Below, in pieces: positions 36,422 to 44,774 of a stretch of 64,000 bases of DNA (position 1 is its first letter; every line of letters starts with the position of its first letter). Position numbers and translations under genes: made by a program. The notes below the pieces were generated by a model. It was given only the letters and a program-made list of their open reading frames with translations, ran no database searches and was not told where the DNA came from. Source of the stretch: Bacteroidota bacterium (GTDB lineage Bacteria; Bacteroidota; Bacteroidia; Flavobacteriales; Flavobacteriaceae); NCBI GenBank assembly GCA_023386585.1, contig JAEWJM010000019.1:1-64000 (forward strand). The letters run 5' to 3'.

Positions 36422-36478
36422 AATTTGGCAATTTACAATTGACCTAAATTACTAATAATAAAGCGGATAGAAAAACTT

Positions 36479-38095
36479 TTAATCCAATTTCACCTGAATC
36501 AGGAAATGGTCGGTCGGGACTTTTATTTTACTGCGATCCGTTTTTTTGATTTTTGCCGATTTTTTACTGACCGTTGGAAACAACCTTAAAGTGTTGCCCG
36601 CAACGATAACATCTACCGGCATGTTAAAATCTGGATTGCAATTTTCCCAACTGTACTCCAGTCGACCTCCTTTAAGTGTGAGCCGCAGTACCGGGATTTT
36701 AGTAGTTGTCAGGTATTGTGTAAAGAATGGTGTCAGGTCGAGTCCGCTTTCCTTGTTGAAAAATTGAATCACCGTTGGCGTATCGGTTATCGAATAGCGG
36801 AAAGTCCGTGAAAACCGAAGCAGCATTTCCCACCATTTCGCGTCGTTATTAATCACGTGTCGAAGTGAATTGATCATCAACGCGCCCTTAAAATACATAT
36901 CGGATGAACCTTCATTGTTCACATCATAATGCCCGATGATCGGACGGTCGTTTACAATGTTCCTTTTTTGCCCGTTGATGTAGGTCATCGCTTTATCATA
37001 ACCGTACTGGCATTCAACAAAAACCGACTCCGCATATGTTGTAAATCCTTCGTGAATCCACATATCGGCAATGTCTTTCGAAGTGATACTGTTGCCAAAC
37101 CATTCGTGGGCCGATTCGTGAACGATTATAAAATCAAACAGCAATCCGACGCCGGTTCCGGAGATATCCGATCCCAAATATCCCTTTCGATATTGATTTC
37201 CATACGCTACGGCACTTTGATGTTCCATTCCCAGATAGGTCGATTCAACCAGTTTGTAGCTGTCGTCGGCAAACGGATATTCGCCAAATCGCCGCCGGAA
37301 GCAGTCCATCATTGGCTTTACAATCTCAAACTGCGCGCGCGCCTTTTCCTGATTGTCGCGTAAAACGTAGTAGTCAAGATCCAACCCGTTATAATTTTCG
37401 TGGATGAGAATGTAATCGCCAATATTGACCGTAATATCATAGTTGTTGATTGGATTCTTTACTTCCCAATCCCAGCGCGTATAACCGTTTTTTAAATCTG
37501 TCGATCCGATAAACCTTCCGTTTGATACATCCATGAGGCCGTTGGGAACCGCAATTTTAATCGTTGCGCCATGATCGGGCTCATCCGATTGTGAATCCTT
37601 GCACGGATACCACAAACTCGCGCCGGTTCCTTGCACGGCAACTCCAACGAAATGCTTTCCGTTCTTATCTTTCTTCCAGTCGAAGCCGCCATCCCAAGGT
37701 GCATTTTTGGCAATTACAGGATTTCCATTGTAATAAACGAACAGGGTTTTACCGGTGGCGGGTGCAAGGATTTTGGGAAAATCAAGAAAAACCGCATCAA
37801 ACTCGCGGGTGAAATTGACACGTTCATTATCCATCAAAATGCTGTCGATCTTCATATTCTGAAACAAATCGATTTGCATTCTTTTGGTCGGATTGACCAC
37901 ATTGAAACCGATCGCGCAACTTCCGGAGAGGAATTTCTTATCGGGATTGATCGTCAGGTCGAGATCGTAACGCTGCACATCATAGCAAACGCGTTCAGGC
38001 GAAAGTCCGCCGCGAAGCGAATCTTTCCGCGTAAATTGCTGGGAATGCAACTGCGTAAGCGACAACAGCACTATTGGAAGAAGTAGCTTTTTCAT
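36479..38095 (-). CDS. M1-family metallopeptidase (aminopeptidase N-like)
   Basis: 538 residues with a signal peptide (1-19, cut near HSQ), so probably periplasmic or secreted. The gluzincin motif HESAH-EWFG (326-330) has the third ligand in WIHEG (E349). The exopeptidase motif usually written GAMEN is here GMEHQS (289-294), as in many Bacteroidota M1 enzymes, so aminopeptidase specificity may be altered. Residues about 30-230 form the N-terminal beta saddle. The protein is shorter than E. coli PepN (870) because the C-terminal ARM region is absent. It is 24 bases downstream of the carboxylase gene on the same strand. Confidence 0.9.
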   Translation of the reverse strand: MKKLLLPIVLLSLTQLHSQQFTRKDSLRGGLSPERVCYDVQRYDLDLTINPDKKFLSGSCAIGFNVVNPTKRMQIDLFQNMKIDSILMDNERVNFTREFDAVFLDFPKILAPATGKTLFVYYNGNPVIAKNAPWDGGFDWKKDKNGKHFVGVAVQGTGASLWYPCKDSQSDEPDHGATIKIAVPNGLMDVSNGRFIGSTDLKNGYTRWDWEVKNPINNYDITVNIGDYILIHENYNGLDLDYYVLRDNQEKARAQFEIVKPMMDCFRRRFGEYPFADDSYKLVESTYLGMEHQSAVAYGNQYRKGYLGSDISGTGVGLLFDFIIVHESAHEWFGNSITSKDIADMWIHEGFTTYAESVFVECQYGYDKAMTYINGQKRNIVNDRPIIGHYDVNNEGSSDMYFKGALMINSLRHVINNDAKWWEMLLRFSRTFRYSITDTPTVIQFFNKESGLDLTPFFTQYLTTTKIPVLRLTLKGGRLEYSWENCNPDFNMPVDVIVAGNTLRLFPTVSKKSAKIKKTDRSKIKVPTDHFLIQVKLD

Positions 38096-38119
38096 ATATT
38101 TTCTGTTGCCGCCGTGAGG

Positions 38120-39748
38120 TCAGACCTGTATAACGCCGAGGTTAAACTTCTTTTCAATCGGGGCGTGGTTCGCCGCTTCAATTCCCATTGAGATCCATGT
38201 CCGTGTTTCCATAGGGTCGATTACGGCATCTGTCCACAGCCGTGCTGCCGCATAGTAAGGCGAAACCTGTTCATCATACCGCGCCTTGATCTTATCAAAA
38301 AGCGCCTTTTCGGTTTTTTCGTCAACCGGTTCGCCTTTGGCCTTCAACTGAGAAGCTTCGATCTGCACGAGCACTTTGGCTGCCTGGGTTCCGCCCATTA
38401 CGGCGAGTTCTGCGCTTGGCCACGCTACGATCAGCCTCGGATCGTATGCTTTTCCGCACATGGCGTAGTTTCCGGCGCCGTATGAGTTTCCAATGATTAT
38501 CGTAAACTTCGGAACCACAGAGTTGCTGACGGCATTAACGAGTTTGGCACCGTCTTTAATGATTCCGCCGTGCTCCGATTTGGATCCGACCATAAAACCG
38601 GTAACGTCCTGCAGAAATACCAGTGGAATTTTCTTCTGGTTGCAATTTGCGATAAACCGGGTCGCTTTGTCAGCACTGTCGGAATAGATCACTCCGCCAA
38701 ACTGCATTTCGCCGCGCTTCGATTTGACGACCTTCCGCTGGTTGGCGACAATTCCCACTGCCCAGCCGTCGATCCGCGCATATCCGGTGATTATAGTTTG
38801 TCCGTAACCGTCTTTGTACGCTTCAAATTCGGAATTATCAACCAGACGGGAAATAATTTCCATCATGTTGTATTGTTCAGACCGTTGCTTTGGTAAGATT
38901 CCGAAAATTTCCTCTTGCGATTTCTCCGGTTTTTGTGGTTTGATTCTGCTAAAACCTGCTTTTTCATAGTCGCCGATCTTGTCAACAATGTTGCGGATCC
39001 GGTTCAATGCATCCTTGTCGTCCTTGGCTTTGTAATCGGTCACGCCTGAAATTTCGCAGTGTGTTGTTGCGCCGCCCAGCGTTTCGTTATCGATCGTTTC
39101 CCCGATTGCGGCTTTCACAAGATAGCTTCCGGCAAGGAAAATACTTCCTGTTTTGTCAACGATCAATGCTTCATCGCTCATGATCGGAAGATACGCGCCA
39201 CCGGCAACACAACTTCCCATCACTGCAGCGATCTGTGTGATTCCCATACTGCTCATGATCGCGTTGTTTCGAAATATGCGGCCGAAATTTTCCTTGTCGG
39301 GAAAGATTTCATCCTGCATCGGAAGATAAACCCCGGCGCTGTCGACCAGATATATGATCGGAATGCGGTTTTCCATCGCGATTTCCTGTGCGCGCAGGTT
39401 CTTTTTGCCGGTAATCGGAAACCAGGCACCCGCTTTTACCGTGGCGTCATTTGCAACGACGATGCATTGTTTGTTTTTGATGTAACCGATTTTTACAACA
39501 ACGCCGCCGGAAGGGCAGCCGCCGTGTTCTTTGTACATTCCGTCGCCCGCAAAAGCGCCGATCTCGATTGACTTTGAATTTGGATCAAGCAGGAAGTCGA
39601 TCCGTTCCCGCGCGGTCATTTTGCCTTCGTTGTGAAGTTTTGCTATTCGTTTTTCGCCTCCGCCGAGTTTAATCTGTGCAAAGCGATGTTTGAGATCTGA
39701 TAATAAAAGTTTGTTGTGGTCTTCGTTTTTATTGAAGTTGATGTCCAT
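38120..39748 (-). CDS. Acyl-CoA carboxylase, carboxyltransferase (beta) subunit
   Basis: 542 residues from ATG 39748 (an upstream in-frame ATG at 39787 adds 13 residues). Transfers carboxyl from biotin to an acyl-CoA. The sequence resembles the methylcrotonoyl-CoA carboxylase branch: GGCPSGGVVVKIG, VANDATVKAGAWFP, YLVDSAGVYLPMQDEIFPDK (in parts) and the oxyanion-hole repeats MGSCVAGGAYLP and IIGNSYGAGNYAMCG. Substrate could be methylcrotonyl-, propionyl- or geranyl-CoA. No biotin-carboxylase subunit is adjacent. Confidence 0.92.
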   Translation of the reverse strand: MDINFNKNEDHNKLLLSDLKHRFAQIKLGGGEKRIAKLHNEGKMTARERIDFLLDPNSKSIEIGAFAGDGMYKEHGGCPSGGVVVKIGYIKNKQCIVVANDATVKAGAWFPITGKKNLRAQEIAMENRIPIIYLVDSAGVYLPMQDEIFPDKENFGRIFRNNAIMSSMGITQIAAVMGSCVAGGAYLPIMSDEALIVDKTGSIFLAGSYLVKAAIGETIDNETLGGATTHCEISGVTDYKAKDDKDALNRIRNIVDKIGDYEKAGFSRIKPQKPEKSQEEIFGILPKQRSEQYNMMEIISRLVDNSEFEAYKDGYGQTIITGYARIDGWAVGIVANQRKVVKSKRGEMQFGGVIYSDSADKATRFIANCNQKKIPLVFLQDVTGFMVGSKSEHGGIIKDGAKLVNAVSNSVVPKFTIIIGNSYGAGNYAMCGKAYDPRLIVAWPSAELAVMGGTQAAKVLVQIEASQLKAKGEPVDEKTEKALFDKIKARYDEQVSPYYAAARLWTDAVIDPMETRTWISMGIEAANHAPIEKKFNLGVIQV

Positions 39749-39858
39749 TTTCGTTGAAATGTTTGGCGTAGTCGTGTCTTCTGTCATAAGGCAGGCATGG
39801 CTGTTAAATAAATTTTACCGGAATGTTAAGAATTAATAATGGCTTAACATTACATGTT

Positions 39859-39866
39859 TACTTTTG
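39859..39866 (+). promoter_or_regulatory. -7 box of the phosphate-uptake pair
   Basis: TACTTTTG (TAnnTTTG) ends 19 bases before ATG 39886. No good -33 TTG. Confidence 0.5.
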
Positions 39867-39885
39867 TCGCAGAAAAATAAACAAT

Positions 39886-40530
39886 ATGTCATTAAACAGC
39901 ATCTTCCAGTTTTTGGTCCCGAAAGATAAAAAATTCTTTCCGCTTTTCGAGCAGGCTTCAAAGAACCTTATCCTGTTGGCCGAAACACTTCACGAATTAG
40001 TCAACCATCCGAAGGACGAACGCGAAGCTTATTTTACGAAAATTGAAGAACTCGAAGCTATCATTGAGGAGATTACACACAAAACGCACCTTGAACTGAG
40101 CCGGAACTTTATAACGCCATTCGACCGCGAGGATATTTATTCGCTTGTAAAATCGATGGATGATGTAGCCGATTACATGCATGGCGCCGCAAGCCGGATG
40201 CGGCTTTACCAGGTTGAGAAGATTACGAAGTCGATCCGAAAGCTGACCGAGATCAACCTTGAGGCTTGCCAGCACATCGGAAATGCAATCGTCGAGTTGA
40301 AAGACCTGAAGAACATGAAACCGATCACCGATGCCTGCAAAAAGATCAACAAGCTCGAAAGCAAATCAGATAACGTGTTCGACAAGGCAGTTGCGGATAT
40401 CTTCGAAAACGAAACCGACGCTAAAAATATAATCAAATACAAAGAGGTGCTTTCGGCGCTCGAATCGGCAACCGACAAATGTAAAAGTGTCGCAAATGTG
40501 CTTGAATCGGTTGTTGTAAAACACTCTTAA
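39886..40530 (+). CDS. DUF47 (PhoU-like) phosphate-transport accessory protein
   Basis: 214 residues from ATG 39886; the longer frame from 39823 would cover the promoter. All-helical PhoU-like fold, with the family start FQFLVPKDKKFFPLFEQ and central ITPFDREDIYSLVKSMDDV (in parts). These proteins are paired with Pit transporters and are thought to modulate phosphate flux. It is 9 bases upstream of the transporter gene, a clear operon. Confidence 0.92.
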   Translation: MSLNSIFQFLVPKDKKFFPLFEQASKNLILLAETLHELVNHPKDEREAYFTKIEELEAIIEEITHKTHLELSRNFITPFDREDIYSLVKSMDDVADYMHGAASRMRLYQVEKITKSIRKLTEINLEACQHIGNAIVELKDLKNMKPITDACKKINKLESKSDNVFDKAVADIFENETDAKNIIKYKEVLSALESATDKCKSVANVLESVVVKHS

Positions 40531-40539
40531 AATACTGGT

Positions 40540-41817
40540 ATGGAATTCACCTTGCTGATTGTTATCATCGTCCTCGCGCTCATTTTTGACTATATCAATG
40601 GCTTCCACGATGCTGCCAATGCCATAGCCACCGTTGTGGCGACAAAAGTGCTGACACCATTTCAGGCGGTAATCTGGGCGGCATTTTTTAACTTTCTCGC
40701 ATACTGGGTTTTTGGTTTTGGCGTTGCCGATACGGTTGCCAAAACCGCACGGACCGAAAACATCGACCTTATTGTAATTCTTGCCGGCGTAATTGCCGCG
40801 ATCTGCTGGAACCTTTTTACCTGGTGGCAGGGAATTCCGTCAAGCTCATCACATACTTTGATCGGTGGGTTCGCGGGCGCAGCGATTGCACATTCGGGAT
40901 TTAATGTGGTTTCGTGGTATATTCCCGGGAAAGACGGCGGAATGCCATCAGGAGTAATTATCATTATCGCATTTATCGTACTGGCACCGCTCATTGGCGC
41001 AATAGTATCGTATTTTATTTCGATATGGCTTCTGAATGCATCCAAGAAAAGCATTTATCCCAAAATGGTCACGCTGCTCATTATGGCGATTGTGATCTGG
41101 TTTGTTGAATCACAACTTATCTACACGATTGATAAGCCGCGTTTTGAATCGCATTTTTGGAGTGTTGTATTTGAATCTCACAACCTTAAATGGTTTCTGG
41201 TCGCGTTTATCGTGCTCTCGATTGGCGTCTTTTGCCTGATGTTCAGCAGCTTCACCCATTCGCAATCGGAGTATTGGCTTAAAAAAATGCAGCTGCTTTC
41301 GTCGGCGTCTTTCAGCCTCGGACACGGTGGAAACGATTCGCAAAAAGTAATGGGGATCATCGCAGCGGCAGTTGCGGTTTATATCCATACGAGTGGCGTC
41401 GCCCAGGAAAGCATGCCGGAATGGCTCGACGTCGTTTTACCTAAGAACGGCAGCGAAGGCCACATGCCGGCGTGGATTCCGCTAACGTGTTATTCCGTGA
41501 TTGCAGCAGGAACATTGAGCGGCGGTTGGAAAATCGTCAAGACAATGGGATCAAAAATTACTAAGGTGACCTCCTTTGAAGGAGTTGCCGCAGAAACCGC
41601 AGGAGCGCTGACGCTGTACTTTACCGAGCATTTTAAGATTCCGGTGAGCACAACACATACGATTACTGGTTCAATTATCGGGGTCGGACTTACCAAAAGA
41701 ATCTCAGCTGTGCGTTGGGGTGTAACGGTAAGCCTGGTCTGGGCCTGGGTGCTGACGATTCCGATTTCGGCATTGCTGGCCGCATTGTTCTATTGGATCT
41801 TAAAAATATTTCTATAA
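40540..41817 (+). CDS. PiT-family inorganic phosphate transporter
   Basis: 425-residue inner-membrane protein with about 10-11 spans. The two duplicated PHO4 signatures are GFHDAANAIATVVAT (about 22-36) and LGHGGNDSQKVMGI (about 262-275), with SSSSHTLIGGFAGA-type and STTHTITGSIIGVG (about 371-384) motifs in each half. It is longer than E. coli PitA-type cores in some loops because of an extended central loop (about 190-260) and a periplasmic segment (about 295-320). Works with the DUF47 protein upstream; terminator at 41818. Confidence 0.93.
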   Translation: MEFTLLIVIIVLALIFDYINGFHDAANAIATVVATKVLTPFQAVIWAAFFNFLAYWVFGFGVADTVAKTARTENIDLIVILAGVIAAICWNLFTWWQGIPSSSSHTLIGGFAGAAIAHSGFNVVSWYIPGKDGGMPSGVIIIIAFIVLAPLIGAIVSYFISIWLLNASKKSIYPKMVTLLIMAIVIWFVESQLIYTIDKPRFESHFWSVVFESHNLKWFLVAFIVLSIGVFCLMFSSFTHSQSEYWLKKMQLLSSASFSLGHGGNDSQKVMGIIAAAVAVYIHTSGVAQESMPEWLDVVLPKNGSEGHMPAWIPLTCYSVIAAGTLSGGWKIVKTMGSKITKVTSFEGVAAETAGALTLYFTEHFKIPVSTTHTITGSIIGVGLTKRISAVRWGVTVSLVWAWVLTIPISALLAALFYWILKIFL

Positions 41818-41846
41818 CTGAAGCCGGGTTTTGCCCGGTTTTTTGT
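41818..41846 (+). terminator. Terminator after the phosphate transporter
   Basis: AGCCGGGTT-TTG-CCCGGTTTTTT: GC-rich stem with T run. A frame starting inside it was rejected as the start of the next gene. Confidence 0.85.
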
Positions 41847-41875
41847 TGAAATTCGTAAACCGAATACTTTCAAAT

Positions 41876-42505
41876 ATGGACCGGATCAGCCAAACAATTT
41901 CACTTTTCGACCGGCATGCGCAGCTGTATATGGATAAATACATGGACGTATCGCTGTATTCCGAATCATTTGACTTCTTTGCGTCGCATCTTCCGGGGAA
42001 AACCGTTTTGGAATTGGGATGCGGTCCCGGCAACGTGACATCTTATCTGCTAAAGAAAAACCGAAGTCTCGAAATTTTGGCAACCGATCTTGCGCCTGCA
42101 ATGCTTGGGTTGGCTAAAATCAACAATCCACAGGCGGACTTTGCCATCATGGATTGCCGAAATATTCTATCGGTAAACAAAATATTCGACGGGATCATGT
42201 GCGCTTTCTGCCTGCCGTACCTTTCGAAAGAAGAAGCAATGGAACTCATTGCTGACGCCTCCAAGTCGCTTCGTTCACGGGGCTTGCTATACATCAGCAC
42301 AATGGAAGACGATTACTCGACTTCAGGAATCAACAGATCCTCGTCCGGGGAAGAGATTCTTATGTTCAACCACGAACGCGATTATCTTGTTTGCGCATTT
42401 GCCGATAACAACTTTGAAATGGTATTTGAACAGCGAAAGAAATACTCGGATCCTTACGGCAAACCAGTTACCGATTTGCTGCTAATCGGAAAATTAAAGC
42501 CATAA
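41876..42505 (+). CDS. Class I SAM-dependent methyltransferase
   Basis: 209 residues from ATG 41876. The SAM-binding motif I LELGCGPGNVTSYL (about 43-56) is followed by motif II LATDLAPAML and motif III FDGIMCAFCLPYL. Methyl acceptor unknown; the small size and lack of extra domains suggest a small-molecule substrate. Cotranscription with neighbours is unlikely, as a terminator lies on each side. Confidence 0.88.
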   Translation: MDRISQTISLFDRHAQLYMDKYMDVSLYSESFDFFASHLPGKTVLELGCGPGNVTSYLLKKNRSLEILATDLAPAMLGLAKINNPQADFAIMDCRNILSVNKIFDGIMCAFCLPYLSKEEAMELIADASKSLRSRGLLYISTMEDDYSTSGINRSSSGEEILMFNHERDYLVCAFADNNFEMVFEQRKKYSDPYGKPVTDLLLIGKLKP

Positions 42506-42532
42506 AAAAACCGGAACAGATGTCCCGGTTTC
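42504..42532 (-). terminator. Terminator downstream of tRNA-Val (possibly bidirectional)
   Basis: AAACCGG / CCGGTTT stem; on the minus strand a T run follows, which suits the tRNA transcript. It also lies directly after the methyltransferase stop. Confidence 0.65.
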
Positions 42533-42533
42533 G

Positions 42534-42608
42534 TGGGCGATACTGGGTTCGAACCAGTGACCCCTACCTTGTCGAGGTAGTGCTCTGAACCAGCTGAGCT
42601 AATCGCCC
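42534..42608 (-). tRNA. tRNA-Val (anticodon GAC)
   Basis: 75 nt with a perfect 7-bp acceptor stem GGGCGAT/ATCGCCC, D-arm AGCTCAGCTGGTTCAGAGC, anticodon stem CTACC/GGTAG with loop TCGACAA (anticodon GAC), and a T-arm with GGTTCGAACCC. The 3' CCA is not encoded, so it is added after transcription. Confidence 0.96.
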
Positions 42609-42662
42609 GATTGTGCTGCAAATATACATTTAGAAATGATTTTGCCCAATACCACTGCAATT

Positions 42663-43037
42663 TTATTTTTTGACGATATCCTTTAAGACTGCGCGGTCGT
42701 CATAATTAACGATTTTGAGCGTAACATCCTGATTTTTAAAATTCTTACCTTCGATCACATAAAGTTTTCCGTGCTCAAAATTGACGTTGCTTTGATCGAA
42801 GTCCACGTCTCCATAAGTCAATATTTTTCGTACATCGGCCGTATCGGCTAAATGCTGCGCGATTTTTTGGGTAGCAATATCAGAGTAAACAAATGGTTTC
42901 GACCGAAGATGTTTCAAGACACGTGCATTTGGAAAGTAACTGCAGCTGGCGTCTTTACCGTTAAGGATGAAAAATACGAAAACCAGTCCGATTGCAAATC
43001 CGGCAAGATAATAGGCGAGTCGAAAGATAAACTTCAT
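42663..43037 (-). CDS. DUF4258-like membrane-anchored protein
   Basis: 124 residues. An N-terminal hydrophobic helix (about 6-27) is followed by CSYFPNARVLKHLRSKP (32-48) and a small alpha/beta domain with ILTYGDVDFDQSNV and YVIEGKNFKNQDV, characteristic of DUF4258 proteins (a fold related to toxin-like RelE/BrnT hydrolases by class). Function unknown. It is the last gene of the leftward porX cluster, 35 bases after ald. Confidence 0.75.
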   Translation of the reverse strand: MKFIFRLAYYLAGFAIGLVFVFFILNGKDASCSYFPNARVLKHLRSKPFVYSDIATQKIAQHLADTADVRKILTYGDVDFDQSNVNFEHGKLYVIEGKNFKNQDVTLKIVNYDDRAVLKDIVKK

Positions 43038-43072
43038 TTCAAAATTTTCGGCAAAGGTAGCGAAACCGTGTG

Positions 43073-44266
43073 TTAAAACACAATCAGGTTAATGTCACTA
43101 ACCGGCAGGCCGAACCAATCGCCCATGGTTTTATTGGTCAGGATTCCGTGGTACATATAAACTCCGCATTTGAGTCCGTTGTTGACACGGATTGCGCTTT
43201 CCACTCCGCCATCGTCGGCAATGTCCAAGAGGTACGGCGTCAGGATATTGCTGATTGAAAGCGAGGCTGTTTTCGAATATCGTGATGGAATATTGGGAAC
43301 GCAGTAATGGATGACGTTATTTTTGATGAAAGTCGGATTTTCATGCGTGGTGACTTCGGATGTTTCAAAGCATCCTCCGGTATCGATGCTGACGTCAACG
43401 ATCACGGCGCCGCGTTTCATGTGTTCAACCATGGTTTCGGTGACAACAACCGGGCATCTTTCTTTGCCCCGCATTGCGCCAATCGCGACATCGCAACGGC
43501 GTAGCGCTTTCAGCAATCCTTTGGGCTGGATCGTCGAGGTAAAGATGCATTGGTTAAGATTATTGGCGAGCCTTCGAAGCTTGGTGATCGAATTGTCGAA
43601 CACTTTCACGTTTGCTCCGAGTCCGAGTGCGGTTTTCGCAGCGTATTCTCCAACCGTGCCGGCGCCGAGGATAACAACGTCGGTCGGTGCGACCCCGGTG
43701 ATGTTTCCAAATAAAAGGCCTTTTCCCGACTGGCTGTTGATCATCAAATCGGCTGCAATAAGTACCGACGCAGTTCCTGCAATCTCACTCAGTGATTTCA
43801 CTGCAGGGTAAGATCCGTCTTCGTCTTTGATGTATTCAAATGCAAGCGCAGTCACTTTTTTGCGGGTAAGCGCTTCAAAATACTCCCGGCGCCTTGTTTT
43901 GAGCTGAATCGCAGATATTACGACCGTTTGCGGATTGATCAGCTCGATTTCCTCCATCGTGAGCGGTTCGACTTTAAGCAGAATAGGGCAGCCCAAAACC
44001 TTTCGCGTGTCGTTGGTAATTTCTGCTCCCGCATCGCTGTATTCCTTGTCACAATAACTTGCCATTAAACCCGCGCCTGCCTCAATCATGACGCGATGTC
44101 CATGCGCTGTGAGCGAAGCAACCGCGTCGGGCGTGAGGCAGATCCGGCGTTCCTGATAGCTGGTTTCTTTGGGAATTCCAATGAAAAGCCGGCTCTTATG
44201 CCGTTCGATCTCCAATTTCTCTTCCTGCGGCAGCAGTTGTTGCTTTGTGAATGGCGTAAGTGACAT
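43073..44266 (-). CDS. ald: Alanine dehydrogenase
   Basis: 397 residues from ATG 44266 (TTG 44275 also possible). Oxidises L-alanine to pyruvate with NAD+. Family hallmarks are GIPKETSYQERRICLTPDAV (in parts, about 31-50), the catalytic His/Lys region, the Rossmann GAGTVGEYAAKTALGLGA (about 200-217), and ALAFEYIKDE. Residues 1-25 are an extra N-terminal tail. It lies 100 bases downstream of tsaE on the same strand; this order after porX-tsaE recurs in Bacteroidota as I recall. Confidence 0.92.
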   Translation of the reverse strand: MSLTPFTKQQLLPQEEKLEIERHKSRLFIGIPKETSYQERRICLTPDAVASLTAHGHRVMIEAGAGLMASYCDKEYSDAGAEITNDTRKVLGCPILLKVEPLTMEEIELINPQTVVISAIQLKTRRREYFEALTRKKVTALAFEYIKDEDGSYPAVKSLSEIAGTASVLIAADLMINSQSGKGLLFGNITGVAPTDVVILGAGTVGEYAAKTALGLGANVKVFDNSITKLRRLANNLNQCIFTSTIQPKGLLKALRRCDVAIGAMRGKERCPVVVTETMVEHMKRGAVIVDVSIDTGGCFETSEVTTHENPTFIKNNVIHYCVPNIPSRYSKTASLSISNILTPYLLDIADDGGVESAIRVNNGLKCGVYMYHGILTNKTMGDWFGLPVSDINLIVF

Positions 44267-44366
44267 AGGCTGCAAAAATTTCCGGTCTAAGTTATGGAAA
44301 AGTAATAAAGAGGCAAAGATTAAAGTCAGATAAATCTGTGACTTTATGCGGACTTATTTTCGCTTG

Positions 44367-44774
44367 TCATTCCAGCGTAACCTTTCGCATTCCGTCCGGC
44401 ATTTCGGTGATTTCAAGTACGGATCTGTTCGCCGGCAGCAACGATGAAATCTTCTCGGCCCATTCGATAAAGCACCAGTTTCCGGAGTACAAATATTCTT
44501 CGATTCCCATATCGAGCGCTTCTGTTTCGCTTCGAAGCCGGTACACATCAAAGTGATAAACCGTCTGGCCATTGTTTGCAAGATATTCGTTGACCAGGGA
44601 AAAAGTCGGGCTTGCAGTCGTATCGTTCACACCGAGCGCTTTACAGATCGCTTTGATAAGCGTAGTTTTTCCTGCGCCCATTTCACCATTGAAAAGAATT
44701 ATTTTTTCAGGATGCGAGGCCAATATCTTTTGCGCTGCTGAATCGATGTGTTCCAGCGAAAATCGGATTTCCAT
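44367..44774 (-). CDS. tsaE: tRNA threonylcarbamoyladenosine biosynthesis ATPase TsaE
   Basis: 135 residues, normal length. Part of TsaBDE, making t6A37 in ANN-decoding tRNAs. Walker A GEMGAGKTT (30-38), PTFSLVNEY (about 56-64), FDVYRL (about 75-80) and the C-terminal EWAEK (about 103-107) are all intact. The start codon directly follows the porX stop with no gap, so translation is probably coupled to it. Confidence 0.96.
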   Translation of the reverse strand: MEIRFSLEHIDSAAQKILASHPEKIILFNGEMGAGKTTLIKAICKALGVNDTTASPTFSLVNEYLANNGQTVYHFDVYRLRSETEALDMGIEEYLYSGNWCFIEWAEKISSLLPANRSVLEITEMPDGMRKVTLE

